This document shows, in pieces, positions 1 to 5,252 of a stretch of 5,252 nucleotides of DNA. The position numbers and the translations under genes were made by a program. The notes under the pieces are model-generated. The model was not told where the DNA came from. It was given only the letters and a program-made list of their open reading frames with translations, and did no database searches. This DNA is from an uncultured Ruminococcus sp. (GTDB lineage Bacteria > Bacillota_A > Clostridia > Oscillospirales > Ruminococcaceae). Location: contig CAMYYQ010000120.1 of NCBI GenBank assembly GCA_947303535.1, forward strand, positions 1 through 5,252, read 5' to 3'. How positions within the stretch are numbered: position 1 is the stretch's first letter; each line of letters begins with the position of its first letter.

Positions 1-788
1 TGAGATTTACTCTTGCAGGTATACTTGCACTTGTTATCGGCAGTATCATTGAGCGAAAGCCTCTTATCCCGAAAAAAAGTTCATTTCCTAAAGCTGCAAA
101 GCTGTCACTTTTTCAGACTATACTGCAATATACTTTTTTCTATATCGGGCTTACAAGGAGCACAGGTATGAAAAGCTCGGTCATTACGGCTTCAAATGTG
201 TTTCTGTCTATTATTGTGGCTGCTCTGGTCTTTCGTACTGAGAAGCTCACTTTACGTAAAATAGCAGGCTGTCTCATCGGTTTTTCGGGAGTAGTTCTTA
301 TTAACCTCAGCGGTATAGGCGGAGGTTTCAGATTTACGGGTGAGGGATTCGTGTTCTTGTCAGCCCTGTCCTATGCGTTTTCGGCAGGTCTTATCAAACG
401 CTATTCACGCTCAGAGGATACGGTGCTGCTCAGTGGCTGGCAGTTCGTTATAGGCGGTGTGTTTATGACGGTTGTCGGTCTTGTTGCAGGAGGAAGGGTA
501 ACTGTCACTAATACAAAGGCAGTTCTTATGCTTGTTTATCTTGCATTCGTTTCGGCGGCTGCCTTTTCGATATGGGGTGTACTGCTCAAACATAATCCCG
601 TTTCTATGATATCGGTCTTCGGTTTTATGAATCCGGTTTTCGGCGTAATACTCTCGTATCTGCTATTGTCCGAGAAAAGTGAAGCAGGTCCGTTTAAAGT
701 AGCGGCTGCGCTTCTTCTTGTTGCCGCAGGTATCATTATCGTGAATATTTCACCGTTAAAAAAAGATAAAGGAAAAGCAGCACTTTAA
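1..788 (+). CDS. DMT-superfamily (EamA/RhaT-type) membrane transporter, 5' end outside the window
   Basis: The frame is open from base 3 to the TAA at 786-788 (261 residues), with no stop upstream, so the gene begins before the window. The first visible residues, RFTLAG, match the start of the second membrane helix of EamA proteins, so I infer that roughly 40 residues are missing. The ATG at 168 is internal, because the in-frame sequence before it is already typical of the family. Two EamA repeats are visible. The first ends near GVVLINLSG (about base 285-315). The second runs from GFVFLSALSYAFSAG (about 345) to the last helix, LLLVAAGIIIVN, followed by a lysine-rich tail. A conserved-looking stretch NPVFGVILSYLLLSE lies in the penultimate helices. 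Family members export or import small metabolites, amino acids or drugs through the cytoplasmic membrane; the substrate cannot be read from sequence. A terminator follows, so the gene is probably transcriptionally separate from the next operon. Confidence 0.9.
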   Translation, partial: RFTLAGILALVIGSIIERKPLIPKKSSFPKAAKLSLFQTILQYTFFYIGLTRSTGMKSSVITASNVFLSIIVAALVFRTEKLTLRKIAGCLIGFSGVVLINLSGIGGGFRFTGEGFVFLSALSYAFSAGLIKRYSRSEDTVLLSGWQFVIGGVFMTVVGLVAGGRVTVTNTKAVLMLVYLAFVSAAAFSIWGVLLKHNPVSMISVFGFMNPVFGVILSYLLLSEKSEAGPFKVAAALLLVAAGIIIVNISPLKKDKGKAAL

Positions 789-800
789 GTGCTGTTTTTT
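778..800 (+). terminator. Rho-independent terminator of the DMT transporter gene
   Basis: A perfect 7-bp stem CAGCACT/AGTGCTG (778-784 with 788-794) encloses a 3-nt loop and is followed by six T residues (795-800). The A run just upstream (773-776) can extend the pairing with the T tract. The TAA stop codon (786-788) lies in the loop and the first base of the 3' arm, a compact arrangement. Confidence 0.85.
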
Positions 801-805
801 GTTTC

Positions 806-833
806 TTGATATTTTTTTATAGTATGCTATAAG
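806..833 (+). promoter_or_regulatory. Candidate upstream promoter (P1) of the two-component operon
   Basis: A -35 box TTGATA (806-811, 5 of 6 consensus bases) is separated by 16 bp from a -10 box TATAAG (828-833) carrying an extended-10 TG at 825-826. Initiation would be near 840, inside the inverted repeat at 833-847. The decamer TATGCTATAA (823-832) is repeated exactly in the second promoter at 918-927. This is sequence-based only; no start site is known. Confidence 0.5.
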
Positions 834-847
834 CAGCGTGACGCTGC
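833..847. repeat. Perfect 15-bp inverted repeat between the tandem promoters, possible operator
   Basis: GCAGCGT-G-ACGCTGC is a perfect palindrome with a single central base. It begins at the last base of the P1 -10 box and covers the predicted P1 start point, where a bound protein would block initiation. A T run follows at 852-856, but four bases (ACCC) separate it from the stem. A terminator reading is therefore possible but weaker, and transcripts from P1 would lack most of the 5' arm. Confidence 0.4.
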
Positions 848-868
848 ACCCTTTTTCGCGTCAAAATA

Positions 869-890
869 TCACTGAACATGAACTGTTACG
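869..890. promoter_or_regulatory. Possible regulator-binding site upstream of the regulator gene promoter
   Basis: TCACTGAA (869-876) occurs again at 2688-2695 in the transporter promoter. Here it runs into AACA-N5-TGTT (875-887), an imperfect dyad of the sort described for BceR-like regulators (TNACA/TGTNA half sites, from memory of that literature), and a tandem TGAAC (873-877, 879-883). It lies about 10-30 bp upstream of the P2 -35 region, a plausible activator or autoregulation position. The evidence is weak, since an 8-base match between two roughly 100-bp regions can arise by chance. Confidence 0.25.
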
Positions 891-899
891 CCGCGATTG

Positions 900-928
900 T
901 TGCTTTTTCAAAACTTATATGCTATAAT
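900..928 (+). promoter_or_regulatory. Promoter (P2) of the two-component operon, extended -10
   Basis: A consensus TATAAT (923-928) is preceded by the extended-10 motif TGC (920-922), giving TGCTATAAT. A weak -35, TTGCTT (900-905), is spaced 17 bp away. Initiation near 935 would leave a leader of about 30 nt carrying the GGAG ribosome site and the TTG start at 966. This promoter also argues that translation cannot begin at the in-frame TTG at 897, which lies upstream of it. Confidence 0.7.
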
Positions 929-951
929 ACAATTGTTAAGTTTATTTGAAC

Positions 952-955
952 GGAG
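952..955 (+). promoter_or_regulatory. Ribosome binding site that fixes the TTG start of the response regulator
   Basis: GGAG at 952-955 lies 10 nt before the TTG at 966. No ATG or GTG exists in that frame nearby, and starting at 966 places the regulator's N-terminal acidic residues at positions 8-9, as expected for the family. The longer reading from TTG 897 has no Shine-Dalgarno sequence and would add 23 residues with no family counterpart. Confidence 0.7.
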
Positions 956-965
956 TTGTGGTGAC

Positions 966-1637
966 TTGAATAAAATATTGCTTGTAGAAGATGATAAGGA
1001 AATAATCGCAAACCTGACGGAATACCTTTCGGGAGAAGGTTTCAGCGTAAAAAACGCGAATGGACAGACAAAGGCACTTGAAATGGTTGAAAACGAACCT
1101 TTTGATCTTGTACTTCTTGATGTTTCTCTTGCTGAGGGAAACGGCTTTGCTGTATGCTCGGCTATAAAATCAAATACCTGTATACCTGTTATTTTCCTTA
1201 CTGCTTCGGGTGATGAATTCAGTACCGTTACTGGCTTTGATCTCGGTGCAGATGACTATATAGCCAAGCCGTTCCGCCCACGTGAGCTGGTGTCGCGTAT
1301 CAAGAATATCCTAAGACTTACTGGAAGTACAGGCACTGTTACTCAGCTCGGAGATGTGCTTGTGGATACTGTTAAGGGTACTGCAAGCAAAAACGGTAAA
1401 GACCTTTTCCTTTCAGCTCTTGAATACAGACTGCTCCTTGTATTCATAAACAACAGAGGTGCTGTTATGACCCGTACTAAGCTGCTTGAGTCGATATGGG
1501 ATATAGCAGGTGAATTTGTCAATGATAATACGCTTACTGTATATATAAAGCGCCTGAGAGAAAAGATAGAGGACGATCCGCAGAATCCGACTATTATAAA
1601 GACAGTCAGAGGTATGGGGTACAGAGTTGACATATGA
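966..1637 (+). CDS. OmpR/PhoB-family response regulator transcription factor
   Basis: With the TTG start at 966 the product has 223 residues, the usual length of OmpR-type regulators. The receiver domain (about 1-115) shows the acidic pair E8/D9, phosphoacceptor D52 in LLDVSL, T79 in FLTAS, and K101 in AKPFRPREL. The C-terminal winged-helix domain (about 128-223) has LSALEYRLL, then the recognition-helix region NDNTLTVYIKRLREKIED, and ends in the canonical TVRGMGYRV. Phosphorylation by the kinase encoded next would promote dimerisation on DNA and activation of target promoters. The best local target is the direct-repeat promoter at 2685-2718. It is the first gene of an operon, and its TGA stop overlaps the kinase ATG (ATGA, 4 bp). 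All key residues are present. It is likely BceR-like in role, but the sequence alone does not prove which subgroup it belongs to. Confidence 0.93.
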   Translation: MNKILLVEDDKEIIANLTEYLSGEGFSVKNANGQTKALEMVENEPFDLVLLDVSLAEGNGFAVCSAIKSNTCIPVIFLTASGDEFSTVTGFDLGADDYIAKPFRPRELVSRIKNILRLTGSTGTVTQLGDVLVDTVKGTASKNGKDLFLSALEYRLLLVFINNRGAVMTRTKLLESIWDIAGEFVNDNTLTVYIKRLREKIEDDPQNPTIIKTVRGMGYRVDI

Positions 1638-2638
1638 TGAAGCTTTTGAGAAATATTGAAGTTTATCGTTCTGTCATTGCTTTCCTCATTCTATCGCTTG
1701 CGGCTGTTATTGCTGTATGGATCTATGATGACAGATTTCTTATACCTGTGATCTTACTGTGCGGCGGATTTACTGCCGTTCACTTTTTTACAGTTTATTT
1801 CAGATACAGAAAGATATCACAGCTCACTTCCCATATTGACAGGATACTTCATGAAAATGAGAATATTTGCCTTGATGATTACAATGAAGGCGAGCTTGCT
1901 CTGCTTCAGAGTGAGATACATAAAATGACGGTAAGACTTCGTGAACAGCAGTCTAAACTTACTGAGGACAAAATATATCTTGCGGATTTTCTCGCTGATG
2001 TCTCGCATCAGATAAGAACTCCTCTCACTTCTATAAATATCCTTGTTTCAATGCTGTCCGAGCCTGATATTACATTCGAGAAGCGCGAACAGACGGTCCA
2101 TAAGCTTTACGGACTCCTTTCACGTATCGACTGGCTCATCAATGCTCTTCTGAAAATGTCAAAAATAGATGCTGGTACAGTAAAATTCCACGGAGAAAAA
2201 ATAACCATGCAGCAGCTTCTCGATAAGGCTTGTATGCCTGTAAGAGTACCTATCGAACTGCATTGTCAGGAGCTTGTGGTCGAGGCAGACGGTGAGCTTG
2301 AATGTGACATAGCATGGAGCTGTGAAGCTATCGGAAATATTGTTAAGAACTGTATGGAGCATACTCCCGACGGCGGTACAATAAAGGTCGTTGGCAGCGA
2401 AAATCCGCTTTATTCGGAAATAGTCATAACTGACAGCGGAAGCGGTATAGCCCCTGAGGACCTTCCGCATATCTTTGAACGCTTCTATAAAGGAAAAGCT
2501 TCTGAGGACAAGGGCGGTTTCGGTATCGGTCTTGCGCTTGCACGTATGATAATCACGGGACAGAACGGTACTCTTAAAGCCGAGAATTACAGCGGCGGTG
2601 CAATGTTTACTATCAGGATCTATAAAGGTGCGGTTTAA
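1634..2638 (+). CDS. Membrane histidine kinase, small intramembrane-sensing type
   Basis: This 334-residue kinase is the partner of the preceding regulator. Two membrane helices (about 13-31 and 35-55) are separated by only about four residues (YDDR), so there is essentially no extracellular sensor domain. A short cytoplasmic linker (56-115) leads to the dimerisation/phosphoacceptor helix with H125 in DVSHQIRTPLTSI. The ATPase domain has an N box with N235 and N239 (GNIVKNCMEHTP), G1 box DSGSGI (267-272), F box FERFYKGK (281-288) and G2 box GFGIGLAL (295-302). All catalytic motifs are intact. The design matches intramembrane-sensing kinases of the BceS type, which in known systems receive their signal from a neighbouring ABC transporter; here the transporter operon follows directly. 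No strong Shine-Dalgarno precedes ATG 1634 (GGGG at 1616-1619 is 14 nt away), so translational coupling through ATGA is likely. A second ATG at 1637 is an alternative start. Confidence 0.93.
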   Translation: MMKLLRNIEVYRSVIAFLILSLAAVIAVWIYDDRFLIPVILLCGGFTAVHFFTVYFRYRKISQLTSHIDRILHENENICLDDYNEGELALLQSEIHKMTVRLREQQSKLTEDKIYLADFLADVSHQIRTPLTSINILVSMLSEPDITFEKREQTVHKLYGLLSRIDWLINALLKMSKIDAGTVKFHGEKITMQQLLDKACMPVRVPIELHCQELVVEADGELECDIAWSCEAIGNIVKNCMEHTPDGGTIKVVGSENPLYSEIVITDSGSGIAPEDLPHIFERFYKGKASEDKGGFGIGLALARMIITGQNGTLKAENYSGGAMFTIRIYKGAV

Positions 2639-2660
2639 GGCAGGTGTTCCTGCCTTTTTC
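2637..2660 (+). terminator. Rho-independent terminator of the two-component operon
   Basis: A perfect GGCAGG/CCTGCC stem (2639-2644 with 2649-2654), loop TGTT, is followed by TTTTTC. The last two A bases of the stop codon can pair with the first two T bases. It starts immediately after the kinase stop and separates the kinase operon from the transporter operon. Confidence 0.9.
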
Positions 2661-2684
2661 TTTTGTGACGGATTTGTTATTTTC

Positions 2685-2708
2685 AAGTCACTGAATAGTC
2701 ATCTTGAC
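2685..2708 (+). promoter_or_regulatory. Probable response-regulator binding site (11-bp direct repeats) for the transporter operon
   Basis: AGTCA occurs at 2686-2690 and again at 2697-2701, exactly 11 bp apart, in the contexts AAGTCAC and TAGTCAT. OmpR/PhoB-family proteins bind tandem head-to-tail sites one helical turn apart, and the E. coli Pho box has the same spacing and similar GTCA cores. The repeats occupy the place of a -35 box upstream of TAGAAT (2713-2718). A small dyad GTCA-TCT-TGAC (2698-2708) and an inverted GTGAC at 2665-2669 lie close by. Binding by the regulator encoded here is an inference. Confidence 0.5.
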
Positions 2709-2712
2709 GTGT

Positions 2713-2718
2713 TAGAAT
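2713..2718 (+). promoter_or_regulatory. -10 box of the transporter operon promoter
   Basis: TAGAAT matches the -10 consensus at 5 of 6 positions. No recognisable -35 box lies 16-18 bp upstream (2690-2695 reads ACTGAA), which suits an activator-dependent promoter. The TTGACG at 2704-2709 is too close to serve this -10 and has no -10 of its own at the proper distance. The leader would carry the ribosome site AGAAAGGG (2733-2740), 9 nt before the ATPase ATG. Confidence 0.5.
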
Positions 2719-2749
2719 ATATTCAGAAACTCAGAAAGGGTGTGTCTAT

Positions 2750-3433
2750 ATGGAAATATTAAAAGTTGAAAATCTGTGCAAGACTTACGGAAGCGGCGAA
2801 AATGAAGTCCGTGCGCTTGACAATGTAAGCTTCTCAGTTGAAAAAGGTGAATTTGTTGCAATAATCGGTCCTTCTGGTTCGGGCAAATCAACTCTGCTCC
2901 ATATCCTCGGAGGTGTTGACAAGCCTACTTCGGGTAAGGTGTTCATGGACGGAAATGATGTCTATTCTCAGAATGATGAGCAGCTTGCGATCTTCAGACG
3001 CAGACAGGTGGGACTCATTTATCAGTTCTACAATCTTATCCCTGTACTGAATGTGACAGAGAATATTACTCTTCCTGTTCTTATGGACGGTCAGAAGGTA
3101 AACGATAAACGTCTGAAAGAGCTTATTGAGACTCTGAAACTTAACGGCCGTGAGGAACATCTTCCCAATCAGCTTTCAGGCGGTCAGCAGCAGCGTGTGT
3201 CTATCGGAAGAGCACTTATGAATGCTCCTGCTGTCGTTCTTGCTGATGAACCTACAGGAAATCTTGACAGCAAGAACAGTCAGGAGATAGTTGAACTGCT
3301 GAAGCTCTCTAACCAGAAATACGATCAGACTCTTATTATTATTACTCACGATGAGAATATCGCGCTGCAGGCTGACAGGATAATTGCTATTGAAGATGGC
3401 AAGATCACTCGTGACGAGGTGATACGCAAATGA
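2750..3433 (+). CDS. ABC transporter ATP-binding protein, MacB/LolD/BceA-type
   Basis: This complete 227-residue cytoplasmic ATPase would power the FtsX-type permease encoded next. Visible motifs are Walker A GPSGSGKST (40-48), Q-loop Q92 in YQFYNLIPVLNVTENI, signature LSGGQQQR (142-149), Walker B VVLADEPTGNLD with D166 and E167, and switch histidine H200 in ITHDE. The FYNLIPVLNVTENI and DEPTGNLDS stretches are typical of the group that pairs with FtsX permeases in lipoprotein, peptide or antimicrobial-peptide handling, where ATP hydrolysis drives mechanical or extraction work rather than classical uptake. The start ATG follows AGAAAGGG by 9 nt. The stop overlaps the permease ATG by 4 bp (ATGA), and an internal GAGGTGA (3416-3422) provides the permease ribosome site. 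All catalytic residues look intact even though the partner permease is broken. Confidence 0.95.
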   Translation: MEILKVENLCKTYGSGENEVRALDNVSFSVEKGEFVAIIGPSGSGKSTLLHILGGVDKPTSGKVFMDGNDVYSQNDEQLAIFRRRQVGLIYQFYNLIPVLNVTENITLPVLMDGQKVNDKRLKELIETLKLNGREEHLPNQLSGGQQQRVSIGRALMNAPAVVLADEPTGNLDSKNSQEIVELLKLSNQKYDQTLIIITHDENIALQADRIIAIEDGKITRDEVIRK

Positions 3434-5139
3434 ATATATTCAGTAAAGTAACAGTACAGTCACTGAAAAAGAACAGAACAAGAACTATCGTAACAATTAT
3501 CGGTATCATACTTTCAACTGCTCTTATCTGCGCGGTGACTACTTCTATCGCTTCCGTTCAGAGATATGCTGTCAATTATTACGAGTATACCGAAGGAAAG
3601 TGGCATGGACTTGTAAATGGCAGTGATGTGGAGACGTATAATAAAATAAAAAGCTCCGACAAGGTCGAAGCAGCAGGCTGTCTGAGTTATATCGGATATG
3701 CCAATATCGGCAGCACAAATGACTACAAGCCTTATCTTTATATATGCGGCTTTGAAGAGGAAATGGACGGTCTTATCCCTGTTCATCTTACATCCGGACG
3801 TATGCCCGAGAACAGAAATGAGCTCCTGATCCCGGAACATCTTTATGACAATGGCGGAGTTGATTATAAAACCGGCGATAAGTTAACTCTTGAAGTCGGC
3901 GACAGAAAGATCGACGCTGAGCAGATGGCTGAATCTGATATAGATACAGAAGAAAATGCTGCTAATTATGATGACAGTGTTGTTCTTACTCAGAACAGTC
4001 CTGTCTATGATTTTGACGCTAATGACAATATGTTTTTTAGATCTGAATACATTGATGTAAAGGAAACAATAGAGTATACAATTGTAGGTACATATGAGCG
4101 TCCTGATATTGAGCAGTATTTTGCTCCCTGATATACAGCACATACTGTTGCTGATGATATAGATGAGAATACGGAAGTCAATGTATACTACCGCATGAAT
4201 CATGGCAGGGATATATATGACTTTATAAAGAATAACGAAATCGGCGGAAGAACTCACAGTGATGTGCTTCTGCTTTCAGGTGTATCAAAATATGACAGCT
4301 TCTACAGTGTATTTTTCGGATTGGCAGCTATAATCATAGGACTTATTATGTTTGGTTCTATAATGCTCATATATAATGCTTTTTCTATTTCCGTTGCGGA
4401 AAGAACAAAGCAGTTCGGTCTGCTTTCTTCAATTGGTGCTACAAAGAAGCAGCTGAAAAAAATGGTCAGATTTGAGGCATTGGCATTAGGCATTATCGGT
4501 ATCCCTATTGGTATAATCGTTGGAATTGCAGGTATGTGGATAACCTTCCTTGCTATAGGGAGCAGATTTGTTGCTTTTTCAAATAACAGCTATACCGAAC
4601 CATTGCGTGTATGTATTTCACCTGTTGCCATACTCGCTGCCTGTATCATCGCTTTTATCACAATATCTGTATCTGCGTGGATACCTTCAAAAAGAGCGAC
4701 CAAGATATCTGCTGTTGAAGCTATCAGGCAGAATTCGGATATAACACAGAAAAAATACATCAAAACACCTAAGCTTATTGCAAAAATATTCGGACTTCCA
4801 GGTATACTGGCTCATAAATATTTCAAACGCAGCAAAAAGAAGTATCGCGCGACTATTATCAGTCTGTTTATGAGTATAGTTCTGTTTATATCTGCTTATT
4901 CCTTTACTGCTTATCTTGTTAACGCAGTCAAGGAAACACATGATACTATGGGTATGGATTATACATATTCAATGTACAGTGTAAGCAATACCACGGATTT
5001 TTCTCCTGAAAAGATAAATGATATCATAATGAATACAGATCATATCACCGATTCAACATTTGTTGATTATGAGAATTTGCCTTTAGCTATCGACAGCAAG
5101 TATCTTAATGATAATATTATCAAAGACATAATAATGTAG
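3430..5139 (+). pseudogene. FtsX-family ABC transporter permease, interrupted by an in-frame TGA and truncated at the 3' end
   Basis: A single reading frame starts at ATG 3430 (ribosome site GAGGTGA, 7 nt spacing), overlapping the ATPase stop. It is interrupted by TGA at 4129-4131 (codon 234) and continues in the same frame to TAG 5137-5139 (codon 570). The N-terminal part has the FtsX-like entry SLKKNRTRTIVTIIGI with helix 1 (about 19-39), then a large extracellular region. Past the TGA come helices 2-4 (about 291-315, 350-375, 397-417), the cytoplasmic loop ERTKQFGLLSSIGATKKQL and the closing WIPSKRATKISAVEAIR, together one full FtsX domain. A second-half entry helix (about 476-498) and the start of a second extracellular region follow, then the frame ends. 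Two-FtsX-domain relatives should carry several hundred more residues and three further helices. The ATG at 4195 lacks a ribosome site, so the second part is not a separate gene. A short N-terminal product and no functional transporter are likely, unless the TGA is a sequencing error or suppressed. Confidence 0.8.
5110..5121. repeat. Perfect 12-bp palindrome at the apparent breakpoint
   Basis: GATAATATTATC is fully palindromic. It lies where the permease similarity seems to run out and the composition becomes very AT-rich. It could be incidental in AT-rich DNA, or mark an integration or deletion point. Confidence 0.3.
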
Positions 5140-5252
5140 CTAATCTTATTCTTGGAGAATTTATAGCATAATTTGATTCTTCCTCAAATATCTTTGTATT
5201 TATTAAATTTTTTATTAATTCTTGAAATATATTAACTACTATACTATTACCA
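5120..5252 (-). CDS. C-terminal end of an unidentified protein on the opposite strand (tentative)
   Basis: On the minus strand, codons are open from 5251 down to a TGA at 5122-5120 (43 residues), with the 5' part outside the window. The reading contains NIFQELIKNLI, FEEESNYAI and SPRIRLATLL, a mix of charged and hydrophobic residues that looks more protein-like than the other frames. Its DNA is about 20% G+C, unlike the rest of the window. I do not recognise the family. It could be the end of a gene carried by an inserted AT-rich element that truncated the permease, or a chance open frame in AT-rich intergenic DNA. The stop falls inside the 12-bp palindrome at 5110-5121. Confidence 0.3.
   Translation of the reverse strand, partial: GNSIVVNIFQELIKNLINTKIFEEESNYAINSPRIRLATLLCL

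Noticed and set aside
833..856. Rho-independent terminator upstream of the regulator
   Set aside because: The T run is four bases away from the stem, the loop is very short, and a good terminator already closes the transporter gene at 778-800; an operator-like role fits better.
897..965. N-terminal extension of the response regulator from TTG 897
   Set aside because: It has no Shine-Dalgarno sequence, overlaps the strong promoter at 900-928, and adds residues before the conserved receiver start.
2159..2686. 175-codon minus-strand open frame opposite the kinase
   Set aside because: It is a shadow of the kinase coding strand with no recognisable protein motifs, and the kinase motifs on the + strand are unambiguous.
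2704..2709. TTGACG as the -35 of the transporter promoter
   Set aside because: It lies only 3 bp from the best -10 (TAGAAT, 2713-2718), and no -10-like sequence occurs 16-18 bp downstream.
4129..4131. TGA read as an amino acid (altered code or selenocysteine)
   Set aside because: TGA is the normal stop of the regulator and ATPase genes here, tryptophan is written TGG throughout, and I see no convincing selenocysteine hairpin after the codon.
4195..5139. Separate permease gene starting at ATG 4195
   Set aside because: It is in the same frame as the upstream part, in-frame coding sense continues right up to the TGA, and no ribosome binding site precedes the ATG.
5124..5171. Simple frameshift restoring the permease in another + frame after the TAG
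   Set aside because: The alternative frame (reading NVANLILGEFIA) stops at 5169-5171, and the DNA there is far more AT-rich than the gene, so a one-base slip does not restore a long frame.

Overview
The window looks like chromosomal DNA of a low-to-moderate G+C member of the Clostridia, most likely Ruminococcus-like. This inference rests on the Gram-positive Shine-Dalgarno sequences, a TTG start, short U-tailed hairpin terminators, and the layout of a two-component system beside an FtsX-type ABC transporter. All complete genes lie on the + strand. No rRNA, tRNA, CRISPR array or recognisable transposase is visible.

Layout. (1) 1-788 is the 3' part of a drug/metabolite transporter (DMT, EamA) gene, closed by a hairpin terminator that overlaps its stop codon. 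(2) 789-965 is intergenic, with two good extended -10 promoters, a perfect 15-bp inverted repeat between them, and a possible operator. (3) 966-2638 is a two-gene operon: an OmpR/PhoB-type response regulator and a small histidine kinase with two membrane segments and almost no extracellular loop, overlapping by 4 bp and closed by a strong terminator. (4) 2639-2749 is a separate promoter region for the transporter, with 11-bp-spaced AGTCA direct repeats just upstream of a -10 box, a geometry like a Pho box. (5) 2750-3433 is an intact MacB/LolD/BceA-type ABC ATPase, followed with 4-bp overlap by a double-FtsX permease gene. (6) The permease is broken twice: an in-frame TGA at 4129-4131, and loss of its 3' part near 5105-5139, where the DNA drops to about 20% G+C. 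A short open frame enters on the opposite strand there.

Inferred working: the kinase, having no sensing domain of its own, probably detected envelope stress or an antimicrobial peptide through the transporter or the membrane. It would phosphorylate the regulator, which would switch on the ATPase-permease operon from the repeat-bearing promoter, giving a Bce-like detoxification module. In this strain the permease looks like a pseudogene, which would leave the kinase, regulator and ATPase intact but without a complete transporter, unless the TGA is a sequencing error or is suppressed.
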